Of a DNA stretch of 64,000 nucleotides, positions 1 to 11,664 are shown in pieces. Position numbers and translations under genes: made by a program. The number at the start of each line of letters is the position of its first letter. Position 1 is the first letter of the stretch. The notes below the pieces were generated by a model, which was not told the origin of the DNA, did no database searches, and worked only from the letters and a program-made list of their open reading frames with translations. The stretch comes from Silene conica (lineage: Eukaryota; Streptophyta; Magnoliopsida; Caryophyllales; Caryophyllaceae), in assembly GCA_029255685.2 (NCBI GenBank), contig CM055312.2, forward strand, positions 52,052,202 through 52,116,201. The letters are read 5' to 3'.

Positions 1-1
1 A

Positions 2-964
2 GTCCAACAGGTTCCTTCCTATCTTAAATTTATGAGGCAGCTTTTATCAAGAAAGAGGTCTTTAGATAAGGTTGAGTCAGTTGCCTTAACTGAAGAGTCA
101 TCTAGCTACTTATCGCATGTCATTGCCCCTCATAAGCTGGAGGATCCTGGTAGTTTTTCTGTCCCCTGCAATATAGGAACCTTCCCAGTGAAGAAGGCTT
201 TATGCGACTTAGGAGCTAGTATTAGTGTCATGCCCCTAAGTGTTGCCTTAAAACTAGGAATGACCGAATTTGCAGTAACCAGCATGACTGTCCAGATGGC
301 AGATCGTACATCTATGGAACCCATAGGGGTGTTGGAAAACATCTCTGTGCGTATAGACAGGTTTTTCTTTCCAGTTGACTTTGTAGTTTTGGACATCCCA
401 GAGGATGCCCATATACCTATAATACTAGGAAGGCCTTTCCTCCACACTGCGGGAGCCATCATAGATGTAGGCACTGGGACTTTGACCTTCAAAGTAGGAA
501 AGCATTCCATCATCTATGGCCTATCTTATAGGAAGAAGGATGTTATGACCACCATCACTTGTAATGCTATCACTTCTGAAAAGAAGTATGAGGTCATCAC
601 TACTTCTCCTACTTTATTACCTACTCCTGTATCTGTTTTTACACCTCCGCCCCAGATTGGGAGCAATATGGAGGACACTTCTATTATGGCTAATGCAGGA
701 ATTGGTCTGGGGAAACCCAAAATAAAGGAAGTCATAGTACAGAGAGGAGGAATGGGATGCTTGGGCTACAAAGAAGATGAAGACCCAGATGTTGTAGATC
801 GGGAAGAGAAGAAAAAAAGGAGACAAGCTCAAGAGGAGAGGTCGTCGCATATGCTTTGCGACGGCGGAAAAAAGATGTGTTTTGCTACTCGAGCAAACAC
901 TGTGGAGACTACGGCGTGTCGTCAAAAACCGTGGTCGGATATATTCCGCATCTTTAGCGGATAG
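2..964 (+). CDS. Gag-protease polyprotein, C-terminal part (element A)
   Basis: The frame is open from the first bases of the window, so its start lies outside; the first ATG inside is at 32. The retropepsin core contains CDLGASISVMP (catalytic D in D-L-G-A) followed by the hydrophobic ILGRPFL segment, the usual pair of a plant Ty3 aspartic protease. A conserved DPGSF box precedes it, as in Athila and Tat proteins. Past the protease there is a short charged stretch rich in K, R and E, then a stop, with no reverse transcriptase behind it. In the element's life cycle this protein would be the capsid precursor plus the enzyme that cuts it. A sister arrangement is seen in element E at 47526-50804. 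Confidence 0.8.
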   Translation, partial: VQQVPSYLKFMRQLLSRKRSLDKVESVALTEESSSYLSHVIAPHKLEDPGSFSVPCNIGTFPVKKALCDLGASISVMPLSVALKLGMTEFAVTSMTVQMADRTSMEPIGVLENISVRIDRFFFPVDFVVLDIPEDAHIPIILGRPFLHTAGAIIDVGTGTLTFKVGKHSIIYGLSYRKKDVMTTITCNAITSEKKYEVITTSPTLLPTPVSVFTPPPQIGSNMEDTSIMANAGIGLGKPKIKEVIVQRGGMGCLGYKEDEDPDVVDREEKKKRRQAQEERSSHMLCDGGKKMCFATRANTVETTACRQKPWSDIFRIFSG

Positions 965-2980
965 TTATTTCAAATTTCAGCTTTTAAGACAATTTACTTT
1001 TGTTGTGTGAAACTTTTTATTTTTGTTTTCTTAGAACTTTTTCCGTTATGCTTGCGTAGTTAAGACTTTAGACTTGTTTCTGGCATCTCGCGCATTTGTT
1101 GGGCGCATATTTATTGATTTCTTTCAGGTTGGACAAAGAAACGAAGACCGATGTAACGCAGAGGGGTCGACCGACCAGATATACGGGTCGGTCGACCTAG
1201 TCGCTGTATTGCTAAAATTCCTATAATCTGCAGGAGGGTCGGTCGACCTAATATATGGGTCGGTCGACCTACCTATCCGTCGCAGTCTCTTCGTTTCTTC
1301 CTCGGAAATCGTGCAACTGTCTTTGGTACTTCAGTGGCACTGCTGGCCACCAAAACCTCCCAGCCTACGCTGGTTTGGGGAGGTTTTTCTCATACGTCTA
1401 TTAATCCAGTGAGTTCTTTCCAGTTTTCCTTGGTTTTTATTTACTTGCATCTTTCTTCTAATTTTCTGAAGCATTTACTTAAGCTAATGCACAATGGGGA
1501 CATTGTGCGGGTTGGTTTGGGGAATGGTTTCGTGTCACATGCATTGCATTCTGTCACACGTTTATTGCATTTCTATCTTGCATCGTTCTTTTCTTTATTT
1601 TCCTTACCTATACAAAAGAAAAAATACAAAAAAATGAAAAAAATTCAAAAATTCCAAAAAATGCACGTTTATTTTAGCATATAGGTCGAGTCGGAACGAG
1701 AGTATTTCAAGGATGATTTTGCTTTCTTACATGTTTATGCCCTTACCTTGTCTTGTCAACTTATTTTAGTATGAAAGTATTTTGCATATCTACGAGTTTT
1801 TTGTCAATTTGTATATCTTGAGACTTGACTTATACATTGGCAACCTACTATACATTCTGAGTTTTTAGAGCTTATTTCCTGGTTTCATTTTTAAATCAGT
1901 TGTCTAGGATGTGAGTAGTACTCCCCTTGGAACAAGTTACATCAATATGCATAAACATGAGCTTGATTGCTATATACTTGTATTACTTTCTCGTTTTGTG
2001 AGTCATGATACGTGCATTTGGGATCCCTTTTCTCATAATTACCCATAAGCTTCACATAGCCAAAATTGCCTTTTTATTCCCCCAAAACTACATCCCATAC
2101 TTAGCCTACCCTTCCAAGCTAGTATTTGTAGTCCTTGGTTTATTTTGAGGTATCTTGGTTTGTATTGCTATCTTGAGCAAAAAGAGAAAAGAAAGAAAGA
2201 AAAGAAAAAGAACAGAAAAATCCAGAAATGGAAAAGAAAGAAAAGAAAAACGAAAAAAAGTCAAAACGTACAGAAACAAAGTCGACCGACCTCCTTAATG
2301 GGTCGGCCGATCCATTGACAGCATCAGAATGAAAAAAAAAAAAAAAATTCGAACCAAATTCCCTTTCTTTTATGTGTTATCACTCCCGTACTTCATTCAA
2401 AATATTTGGGAGTCCTTTCTTATATTTAATGTGAGAGTTGTGCTACAAAAGAGCACTTTCTTAGTATCAAAAAAAAGTTGTGAAATTTGTTGTTGGGAAC
2501 CGGTTTTACTAGCTTGGCTATTAATCCCACTTATCCAAAAACATTTTAACCACTTTGTACCTTTTACCTCACATATCTTTCATTACCTCAATTGCATGTA
2601 TCCAAGTCACTTAATGGGTTTGTTTTACATAGTTGTAGAATTTTTGTTCATGTTAGATTGCAGGCATGTTTTCTTGGGTCGCAGTTAGGTGAGTGTCATG
2701 ACAAAATTACTTCTTTCTATCTTTTACATATACTCACCCTTTGCTTCATGAGTGTCACGAGCGTACCGCGAGAGTCCATGGTATAAAGTCTCTATAGTCT
2801 TTATGTTTGCAAGTTTGACGACCCTATAACTCGTTTGCATGATTTGAATACTTTCTCATTTTGTACTTGGCACTGGTTTAGGCTTACATGTAAATTTCGC
2901 TCTGAGATTGAAATCGTTCCATTAGTTAAGATCGAGTCTATTTCTTGCTTGAGGGCAAGCAAGGTTTGGTTTGGGGAATT
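965..2980 (+). other. 3' UTR of element A with structured motifs
   Basis: This stretch has no credible gene. It holds two pairs of GGTCGACCGACC-type palindromes (1165-1197, 1237-1269) and a degenerate pair at 2281-2312. Three G-rich TTTGGGGA tracts lie at 1371-1383, 1512-1523 and 2964-2977. Two 8-bp stem-loops with RGGR loops lie at 1489-1508 and 2944-2963, each directly before a G-rich tract. A block near 1659-1700 (TGCACGTTTATTTTAGCATA, then GGTCGAGTCGGAA) recurs in elements B and D. A/G-rich low-complexity sequence lies at 2170-2340. The last G-rich tract is the polypurine tract at the LTR edge. Confidence 0.7.
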
Positions 2981-4530
2981 TGATGCGTGTCTATATTATG
3001 ATGTTTTTCATCTATTTTTACACGCATTTTGTCGCTCATTTACTATGTTTTAGCCCTTATTTCCCAACAATCGTGTACTTTCGTATTTTTTATGCACTTT
3101 TGCAGATTTATGCGGAAAAGGGACGATTTTACACCAAATTCATGCCCTCGGGATTTTTGCATAATTAAGGAACGAAGGAAAGTCAACTGGAGTCATTATT
3201 TAAGTACCAAAAGTCAAAACAAGAAAAAAATCGAGGAATTTCCGCGCAGAAACGGTCGACCGACCTACTTAATGGGTCGGCCGACCGGGCCTGAAGTTTT
3301 AGAAGTCCAGAATCTTAAAGAAAGCCCAGAATTCTCCTAAAGCCCGTAAAAGAGGTCGACCGACCCACTAAGTAGGTCGACCGACCTCAGCGAAGCCCAG
3401 GAACGTTTTCGGAAAGCAATTAGAAGTAGGAGTCTTTAGGAAACTCTGAATTTTATGCCCTATATAAGCTAATCTTGTGATTAGGGTTTGGCATTCAGTT
3501 TATAATCTAGCATCAGTTATTATCTAGTTCTTAATTCTAGTTTTCAACTTTAGTTTGTAATCTTTCAATAATTCTCAAGCATTCAATAAAGTTTGTTCCT
3601 TTCTGCCTTAATTCCGACTCTGGTAATTACTCTTTTAATCTAGTTTTATTATTGTCCTTATTACTATTGCATTCAATTAAGATAGAATTCCCAAGCTTTA
3701 TTGAATCTTGCATGCTTAGATTATTATTTACTACGTTTTCCATGTTTATTCCCGTTTTCATAATTGTTTTAATAACCATGAGTAGCTAATTTCCATATGT
3801 TAGGATGTAGGGGATGAATATGCGTAGGTAGTATAGATTCCGAGACCGACTTGTAGCAGAGCCGTGGTCGGCCGACTCAAATAATGGGTCGGTCGACCAA
3901 GGCGGTGGTCGGCCGACTGGAATAGCTGGTCGGTCGACCCACTCGCGCATGAATCATGTTTCGTCTTTCCCTGTTGACTATAATAACCTGCAATGAAACC
4001 GAAAGGAGACCTGTAGGATGTTAGTAATGACCTACCCAAGATTGAGAGATACGGGAAGGGCATTGGTTTACACCTTAAGACGGCTAGGTTACTTAAGACT
4101 GAAAGGTATGTGACCTAGGATTTAGGAATCACCCTTATTGTTGACACCCAATAATTGTGAGACCTAGGAACTAATAGCATAGGTCGGAAGGAGCTATTAG
4201 GTACCATAGACCGAAAGGATATGTTACACCCCTTACGCGACTGCAATACATGTTGACCTTAGGATTTATATTACCTTAGCTATTTATTACCCAAACATCC
4301 TAGCATCCCTTTTATTATAATCTTATTCTCGTCTTTAATCACTTGTTTTATTTTACCTTTATCTTAGACTTAGTAACAACCAATTCAAACTCCCAAATTG
4401 TTACCTTAAAACATCGACATCAAACAATAAACATTCCCCACCTCCTTGTGGTTCGACCCTGACTTTCACTATCTATTGTTAAAGTTAGGAATTATAAATT
4501 TATCTTTGGTACCCTCAACGACGGGTATCA
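2981..4530 (+). repeat. 3' LTR of element A
   Basis: The LTR starts TGATGCGTGTC straight after the polypurine tract and ends ACGACGGGTATCA, giving 1550 bp. Two perfect GGTCGACCGACC-type pairs (3254-3286, 3354-3386) lie about 75 bp upstream of a TATA box (TATATAAG at 3461), the place where U3 enhancers sit. A second group lies at 3845-3940, downstream of the promoter. A GGTTCGACCCT block about 80 bp before the end is shared with the LTRs of D and, less exactly, B and E. Confidence 0.88.
3461..3468 (+). promoter_or_regulatory. TATA box of LTR A
   Basis: TATATAAG lies in the middle of the LTR, directly downstream of the palindrome pairs and about 20 bp before an AT-rich stretch with TTAGGGTTT. 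It is the expected U3/R promoter position. Assignment is by sequence only. Confidence 0.55.
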
Positions 4531-5188
4531 CCCACCCTTCTACCGCATCTTTTTCACTCCTTCCTCTTCAAAGAGGAAGCGCACCTCACCTGAGAGAGAG
4601 GTCGGAGACACTTCACGTCGTCGACCTTCACCGTCATCACGACCATCATCATACTCTCAGCCGACCACCTCTCATACCACTACACACACCCCCACCATTC
4701 CTACACTCACACCTTCACCTTCACCTTTCATTACCCCTTCTTCATCATCATCATCCACCCCAGGCTTCCCTGCGCATTTCATTTTACCTCCCATTTTTGA
4801 GGTACCACCGGCCGCAGACCGGGGGTACCGTGATCCTCTACTTTTTGAGTTTCTCAGGGCCCAGTCCATTCTTCAGAGGGACCTTGCCTTGGTCAGCTTT
4901 CCGGAATACTACGCGAGGATGCGCACTAGCACATTCCGACCTCCCAGTGGTCCTCACCCCTCTTTTTAACGATACCCAGATGGCGGGTACCCCCAGACCT
5001 CTACTGAGGCACCTGGGGAGACAGCGGTACAGAGGGAGGTGAGGCAACGTGCGGAGGAGGCCGCTCAGCATGTCAGTGCCAGTGGAGGAGGAGAGGCACA
5101 AGAGAGCTCCGGGGAGGAGGATGAGAGTGGTAGTGGGAGTGATGAGAGTGGTAGTGGTGATGCGGAGAGTTCGGAGGATGCGGAGTGA
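4531..5188 (+). pseudogene. Athila ORF2 C-terminal remnant (element B)
   Basis: The segment encodes a Ser/Pro/Thr-rich linker, a short folded-looking stretch (FLRAQSILQRDLALVSFP) and an acidic Ser/Glu/Asp tail that ends at the stop at 5188. Position (before the 3' UTR) and the acidic tail match the ORF2 proteins of D and E. It is a fossil with about one break and no N-terminal half in view. Function in the family is unknown; the position corresponds to the env-like slot of Athila elements. Confidence 0.6.
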
Positions 5189-6846
5189 CAACTACAACTG
5201 GTTTGGGGAGGTTATGTATTTCTTGCCTTGCTTTCATCTTAGATTTTTCTTTTTTATGCTTTCTATTTTTGTATATATTTCACCCCGTAGGAGCATGTAT
5301 TAGGTTGTATACCCCCTTTCCCCTGTTTTGTAGCCAATGAGGACATTGTCTAGTTTGGTTTGGGGAGGAGTTGCATCCTTTTGCGTCTGCATTTTTCATT
5401 TGTCATGCATGCATTCACGTTTCCTTTATGCATTTCTATCTTTTTTTCACTTTTTGCATTTTTTTTTCAAAAAATACAAAAAATGCACGTTTACTTTTGC
5501 ATATAGTCGAGTTGGAATGGAGTTTTCTGTGATGATATTGCCTTCTAGGATTTTCGAGTTGATTGTCTTTTGTAGTTTTTCATCATCATTTTGTAAGAAC
5601 CATATAGCATGTCTCGAATTCCGTTTTGGAAATTATACTTGGACTTCTGAATTTGACTTGACTTGTATTTGGCAAACTACGTATACTTTCTGAGTTTTTA
5701 GAGCCATAACTGGTGACATCCATGACCAGTTTATCTAGGATTGAGAGTAGTACTCCCTTCATATCATTGCATTCACATGTATGACTTTTGATTGCTTTCT
5801 ATCTGCACGCATGGTTTGTGGTTGGTATCACATGTTAGGAGAGTACTTGCATTTCCCTTTTCTCATCATACCCATATAACTCCACTTTTAGCCAAAAAAA
5901 AACTGCCAGTTGACCTATAAACTACACCCAGATTTAGCCTACTTTGTGTCGAGCTAGCCTTAGTGTTGTTTTGTGGTATATTTTCATTGTATCAGTTTTT
6001 GGTTTGATCTTCATTTTCGGAGTTGGTATTTGAGATTTTGGAGCTTGAATTCGGGAGTATGATTTTTGTCAAGAACTTAGCAAAAGAAAAAGATAAAGAT
6101 AAACAAAAGAAAAGAAAAGAAAAAGAAAAAAGAAAAAAAGAAGAAAAATATGATTCTCGTCCTTTATTTATATCTTTTGGGAATAGAAAAAGAAAAATAA
6201 AAGAAAAGAAAAGAAAGTGTTTGCTAAGCATGATTGTTTGACCGATTCAAGTTCCGGGGTTAGTTGTGTGATATGCCGAGCATGGCATTGTTTTTGAGTA
6301 TTTTGGAAGGTTTCACTTTTGGTTGAGTCTTGGTAGCTAGCTCGAGCCGTTACCTTCTCTTATCCATACAGTTTTTTTTGCCTCCTTTTACCCATTTTAC
6401 CTCACATAACCATATTTATGCAAGTATTCGGCATGTGATAGACTTTGACAGGTTGTTGTGCGTGTGTACGGTAGTTAGAATCTTTGGTCATACTAGTTGC
6501 ATTGCATGATATGTTGGTCGTAGTTAGGAGAGTGTCTTCATTTTCTTATTCTTCTCTCTTACACATATATGTTCACCCATTTATTGAGAGAAGAGCGATC
6601 CGGGAGAGTCCAAAGTACACAAGTCATTCGAGTCAGTCGTCCAAGTTGTTTTCATTACATGTATGAATTCTTTGCTTTTGGTTTTGAACTTTATGATGAG
6701 TAATTTCTGCATTTGCATAGTCAACAACATGGTCCTTAGTCGGTTCTGAGGCGATTCCATTCCATTAGGTAGTTAGTTAGTTGCTTTTCTTCTTTTAATT
6801 GCATTAGTTCGCTTGAGGACAAGCAAAGGTTTGGTTTGGGGATATT
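5189..6846 (+). other. 3' UTR of element B
   Basis: No gene is seen. The G-rich tracts lie at 5199-5212, 5353-5368 and 6826-6842; the last is the polypurine tract. Stem-loops with an AGGA loop lie at 5332-5351 and 6808-6827, each just before one of these tracts. The TGCACGTTTACTTTTGCATA block at about 5480-5520 is shared with A and D. An A/G-rich run (about 6078-6220) fills the middle. Confidence 0.7.
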
Positions 6847-8320
6847 TGATGCGTGCTTATTTTATACACTTTTTGGCATCATTTAGCACGCATTTCTATG
6901 CATTTTCATGCACTTTACGTGCCATTTTACCCCATTTTTCTTCCTTTGGTGTATTTTCTGTTATTTTGCAGGAATTATGCGAAAGTTGAAGAAAACATGC
7001 CTTTTCTGTCCATTTTAAGCTCTTTTTGAAGATGAAGCAAGTCAAGGAGTCCCATAGCCCCGATTTTGTAGTACCATAGGCTTAAAGGAACGGTAACCGA
7101 GGCAAAGACGAAGGACAAAAGCAAGAAAGAAGCGAAAAAGAAGTAGTGTATCTGTCATCTACTCGATCGAGTAAACACCAGAGCTCGATCGAGTGGATGC
7201 AGGAGGAGAAAGCCTCGATCGAACAGTGTGATACTCGATCGAGGAGTCTGCAGGAAGGACCCAACCTTCGAGGTTCCCAGAGTTACTCGATCGAGCAGTT
7301 GCCAGCTCGAAGTTACTCGATCGAGCACTTTTTGAAGAACAGCTACTCGATCGAGTGGTTCAGTCACTCGATCGAGTAACTCACTTAAGCGTACCGGATT
7401 TGCTATTTCCGTTTTTAGGTTAAGATTTTGAGGGTTAACCTAATCCTTATTTAAGGATTAGGTTAGTATTCACTTGGAGTATTCACTTTGGAGCATACAC
7501 TTTTCATCAGACACTTTTACATTTTTTAGCAGTCACTTAGATCTAAACAGTTTATTTAGGGTTTCTTCCATTTTCAAGCATCAGATCCTATTCTTTCCTT
7601 CTACCATTACTGTAATTCATTTCTCTACTTTATTTATTGTTCTTGTTTTTCGTCGTTTTATGATTTATAGCAATTTACCTTTATTTACTATGTTGAATGT
7701 TGTTGTTATCGTTGTTGTTAGTTTAGTTCCCCAAAGCATGAGTAGCTAATCCCCATAATATGTTAGGATGAAGGAACTCGCGGTAGTTATGTCGTAGGAA
7801 TTGCATGTTAGTCGTCCTTACGACGAAGTTCACCCATAAACAATATATTTATAAAACTTGTTGATTGAGTGCACGCAGGAGACCAGTTTACCTAGTAAAA
7901 CCCTACCTGGATCGAAAGATTAGTAGGTAGGCTTGTTCAGGTTGATTTACGTAACCTATCTATAGATCTAAAGATTGATAGATAGGGGAGTCCAGGGGTG
8001 ATTTCAGACCGAAAGGATATTAATCGTTCCCACTTCGTTGTTGTATCGACTGACCTAATCTTCATGTGACATTAATTACCGCGACGACCTGAATCCTGAC
8101 ATATTCTCTTTTTATTGTTTGAAACTCGTTTTTATCATCTCTATCTTAAGTTCTTTTTATATCCGTCTTAGTTTTAATCTCAAACAAAATCCCCCAATTT
8201 TGTGACTTATAGACTGACCTTTACTTAAGACCATGTCTCCCTGTGGAATTTCGACCCTACTTCCACTAGCTTCCAGTTAGTAGACCTAGGTTGTCTTTGG
8301 TGCATAAACGACACGCATCA
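6847..8320 (+). repeat. 3' LTR of element B
   Basis: The LTR is 1474 bp, begins TGATGCGTGC and ends AACGACACGCATCA. It carries eight copies of a CTCGATCGAG palindrome at 7161-7379, followed within about 70 bp by an AT-rich TATTTAAGG promoter-like stretch. The 3' part has the TTTCGACCCTAC block typical of this LTR group. The terminal inverted bases TGATGCGT/ACGCATCA are longer than in most LTRs. Confidence 0.85.
7161..7379. repeat. TCGATCGA palindrome array in LTR B
   Basis: Eight near-identical copies of ACTCGATCGAGT or a one- or two-base variant start at about 7161, 7183, 7215, 7234, 7286, 7316, 7344 and 7366. The intervening sequence is not conserved and the spacing is irregular (19 to 52 bp). 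Each copy is self-complementary. The array occupies the same position in the LTR, just before the promoter, as the GGTCGACC pairs of A and D and the CAGCCGGT units of E. Confidence 0.9.
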
Positions 8321-8469
8321 AATTCGACTTTGGGTCGAATACAGTGTTCAAGATAACATGGAACGGATTTAGCCAGAAGTCCGTCTAAGAAAGACCTAGG
8401 ACGTGTGATTCCAAACGGTCCTAATAGTAGTTAGTTTTATTTTATGTTATGTTTAAAATAAGGACTAAT

Positions 8470-8760
8470 ATGTTTTATAGTCCAAATAGGAGTCTTTGTA
8501 AGAGTCTTATTACAAATAGGAAATCCTAATTTAAATAGGAATCCTAGTTGTGATAGGATTCGTAGTCCTAATAGAATTAGGAATCCTAGTTGTTGTAGGA
8601 TTTGTAATCCTAATAGGATTAGGTTTTCTAGTGTGTGTAGGATTCACAATCCTAATAGAATAAGGAATCCTACTAGTGATAGGATTCATAGTTTGTGTAG
8701 GAATAGGAGTCTTAATCCTAGTCAAACTAGTTGTTTGAACCTAGGTAGGATTAGGGTTTT
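8470..8760. repeat. Degenerate TAGGATT/AATCCTA tandem repeat, left arm
   Basis: About ten copies of TAGGATT or its complement AATCCTA alternate here with a rough 17-35 bp spacing, so many small hairpins are possible. The mirrored cluster is at 20455-20700 in the right arm. The small open frames found here only read the repeat and are not genes. Confidence 0.75.
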
Positions 8761-9138
8761 CTAATTAGGTTAGATTAAGGTATTCTTACCATAATAGTAG
8801 TAGGATAGCCGACCATATACCCTATAAATAGGGCAGTCGTGCACAATTGTTGGAGTTTATGAATTATTATTATTGAGTGCAAACTTAAAAAAACAAAGTA
8901 TCTGTGTGAGCTTTAAAATTATTGATTGAGTATCTTAGTGAGCTTAGTCTTTAGGTTTAATTGTGGATTCAATTAAATTGCAGAATAATCAAATCTTCTT
9001 GGATTTGAGGACGAGATTATTAACTATCCTTCTACAAATCATTCACAATACATTCAATACATCGTTCCATAATCTTTCATATTCCATCTACGATCAGAAC
9101 ATTGATTCGTGTGCCATACACGACCATTCAACCACCGT

Positions 9139-10655
9139 TGTTGAGTAATATATTCTATATATGTAATATATTGTTTTATGTTTTAATAATGACAAGTCTA
9201 GGTGATTATATTTTATATGCATATGCGTGTAATCGTGCGGTTAAGTGTACAGTTAATTATAGAGCGAAGATCATAGTTTATCAAAGTATAGATACAATCG
9301 TAGATTGAAGAAAAAGATCAAGCTCGTATCAAAGTCTTTTTGAAGACTTACAAGACAAAAGTTTTTATTGCAATATCAAGAGTTCTTAAGTTATAAGTCG
9401 TATCTATAACTATTGAAGAAATGAGATTTGCGTGGAATAAGTCAAAGCGTGAAGATTTATGCGTGCTATTAATATATTATTATATATTAATTTAGTAATC
9501 TTATAAACAGTTTTAAAATAGAAATATTCTTTAGTTAACAAGAATTAGAGTATTTATCTTATGAGGTAAATATTAATTCTAAAATACTAAGGATATTATT
9601 TTAACCGTTGTTGTCAAAATCTAAATTCCTAGGGAAACGAGCTTCGAGAAATATGTCTCGAAGAGCGTGATCTATGAAGCACACGTTGGGACGTGCGTGG
9701 GGAAGCGTGTCAAGGAAGTATTCCTTACGTTTCCTACACAACTACTAACATGTTTCATATTATCTTTATGGTTAATTAAATAAATAAATTTGTTTATTTA
9801 ATCTACTTAAAGATTAACTAGGATTTGATTAAAGATATAATTTATTATATTATTGACAAGAATTAGGATTTGATTCAAAGTAGGATTCTATATTTTATGG
9901 TATAAGATGTTTCCTAAATCAAATAGGATTGTGGAAATATTATCTTATGTCTTAAATTAATATTATCTTATTAGAGTCCTTTCCTAATTCATATAAGATT
10001 AAGTTTTAAATATTACCTAGAATTAGTATTCTAGATAAAGTAATATTACTAAACTATCTAGTATTCAACCTAGATCTAAATTACTATATATATGCATCAT
10101 ATTTCATGTTCAAGACCCCCGATCAACACGCCTCACGCTCAAAGAAAATCAAACGAACGTAGTCTCTCACACGTCTCGATATTCGTGCTAATCATTGTCA
10201 AATCTCGTATACAAGACTACAAGCATTGAAGAATATTTTCATATATTCAAGATCTTCAATACAAGAAGTTGTTAAAAGTTTATCTTACTTACTTAAGATA
10301 GTTTCGAGTATTTAACGGTACTCATTGTAAGCAAGTATTTCACGGTACTTGTCGTAGCTAGATATTTTACGGTATCTAGATTGAGTTACAACTAATATCA
10401 AAGTTGTACGAGTGGGTTGATAAAATTGTAATCCGGAGAAGGTACTAATTTTATTAATCGAGAATAGTGGACGTAGGTTTCGATTTGTGAAACTGAACCA
10501 CTTCAAAAGATCGTGTCTCCTTTACTTTATTGTTCTTACTCATCACTTGCTATTACAACGCGTCATCAACATACATCGAAGAAGAATCAAAAAAGTTGGC
10601 ATACTCAATTCAACCCCCCCCCTTCTTGAGTATATCTAGGTCAATAGACTCTTCA
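9139..10655 (+). repeat. 5' LTR of Copia C
   Basis: It starts TGTTGAGTAATA and ends GACTCTTCA, giving 1517 bp. A TATATATATGC stretch near 10085 is the likely promoter. A poly-C run sits about 40 bp before the end. It is nearly identical to 18105-19624. Confidence 0.95.
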
Positions 10656-10657
10656 AT

Positions 10658-10670
10658 TGGTATCAGAGCC
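10658..10670 (+). other. Primer-binding site of Copia C (tRNA-Met)
   Basis: TGGTATCAGAGCC starts 2 nt after the 5' LTR. It is the classic complement of the 3' end of plant initiator methionine tRNA used by Copia elements to prime minus-strand synthesis. Confidence 0.93.
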
Positions 10671-10722
10671 TCGTGCTCTTGAAAGCCTTACAACTTGAGA
10701 TTGATCCTTCTATTGATTTCCA

Positions 10723-11607
10723 ATGGATTCAAAACACCTTAAGTGTCCTATCTTCGATGGAAAGAACTATAGCTTGTGGAAGAACATGATGACCCACTAC
10801 GTCAAATAATGCGACTGGGAATGCTGGAAAATAATTCAAACTGGACCAAGAAAGATCTTGGTTGCATCTGCAAATGGAACCACATATGAGAAACCAGAAA
10901 GTGACTATGTGGAAGCTGACTACAAGATTGCTGAGAAAAATTCAAAAGCCATGAGTCTACTTCAAAACGGTATGATTACTTCTGAATTTGATCGCTTCTC
11001 TTCTTGTAACTCAGCTAAAGAAATATGGGATGGCCTAGAACTAGCCTACGAAGGTACTTCCGTAGTCAAGAAGCATCGCATAGACTTGCTCATTCAACGA
11101 TATGAACTTTTCACTATGGAAAAGAATGAATCGATTGATAGCATGTCTGCGCGATTCTCTTGCATACTTAATGAACTACGGAACCTTGGTAGGAAATATG
11201 ATTCTGAGGACACAGTCAGAAAAGTTCTTAGAAGCCTAACCAAAAAGTGGCAACCAAAAGTCACTGCAATTGAAGAGGCTCGTGATCTCACGACCTTAAC
11301 TTATCAAGAACTCATTGGATCTCTAATGGCTCATGAGATCATGCTAAATAGAGACGACAATGATCATTCTACAAATAAAAACGTTGCACTACAAGCCTCT
11401 ACAAGTGGAGAATGCGAACCTGAACTGGAAGATGAAACAGTTCTCTTCGCAAGACGCTTTAAAAAGGCAGTCTTCAAAGGGAGATTTACCAAATCCAACA
11501 ATAAAGCAAACGACAAGAAAAAGAGTGACTCTAAGCAAACCTTCTTCAAACGAGGGTGCTTTAAATGTGGTGATCAAGGGCATATGATCAAGGACTGTCC
11601 AAGCTAG
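10723..11607 (+). pseudogene. Gag (UBN2 type) of Copia C
   Basis: Capsid protein of the Copia UBN2/DUF4219 kind. Visible signs are the N-terminal FDGKNYSLWKNMM box, SAKEIWDGLELAYEGTS, a YELFTMEKNESIDSMSARF segment and the LMAHEIMLN end of the capsid region. A CCHC zinc knuckle (CFKCGDQGHMIKDC) for RNA binding closes it. It is a fossil with one or two breaks; most of the frame (10858-11607) is open. The next frame continues the same polyprotein. Confidence 0.85.
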
Positions 11608-11664
11608 GACAAGATTAAAGACAAATCCAAACGAGATAAGACCAAAACTGAATTTAAGAAGGTT

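Larger units (their letters stand above)
1..4530 (+). mobile_element. Athila-like Ty3 LTR retrotransposon A, 3' part
   Basis: The sequence shows a protease-bearing reading frame already open at the window edge, a long 3' UTR, a polypurine tract and one LTR, in that order. The element therefore runs off the left side of the window. The protease is of Athila/Tat type. No reverse transcriptase, integrase or ORF2 follows it, so A looks like a polymerase-less (non-autonomous) member, as element E is. The LTR ends in TG...CA and abuts CCCAC, which begins the ORF2 tail of element B, so A probably inserted into B. The matching target duplication would lie outside the window. The LTR edges and GGTCGACC palindromes match element D best. 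Confidence 0.85.
4531..8320 (+). mobile_element. Athila-like LTR retrotransposon B, 3' part
   Basis: The visible parts are the C-terminal end of an Athila-type ORF2, a 3' UTR, a polypurine tract and one LTR. The 5' part is missing here because element A is inserted in ORF2; the rest probably lies left of the window. B is related to A and D by its 3' UTR modules and LTR ends. It differs from them in its LTR palindrome word (TCGATCGA). The right LTR edge at 8320 abuts the large foldback at 8325. Confidence 0.8.

Noticed and set aside
1165-3940. Spaced palindromes as a CRISPR array
   Set aside because: Spacing is irregular, units are inside LTR retrotransposons of a plant, and there are no cas genes.
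4446-5042. 198-residue His/Pro/Leu-rich frame crossing from LTR A into element B
   Set aside because: It starts inside the LTR and reads the wrong frame of the ORF2 tail; the composition comes from CCAC and CATCA repeats.
7146-7379. Small frames in both strands of the TCGATCGA array
   Set aside because: They only translate the palindromes (repeated SIE or LDR strings); no start context or conserved protein.
8820-8832. TATAAATAGGG box as the promoter of a host gene
   Set aside because: It is duplicated in inverted form in the other foldback arm and no coding sequence follows; only a repeat-borne promoter is plausible.
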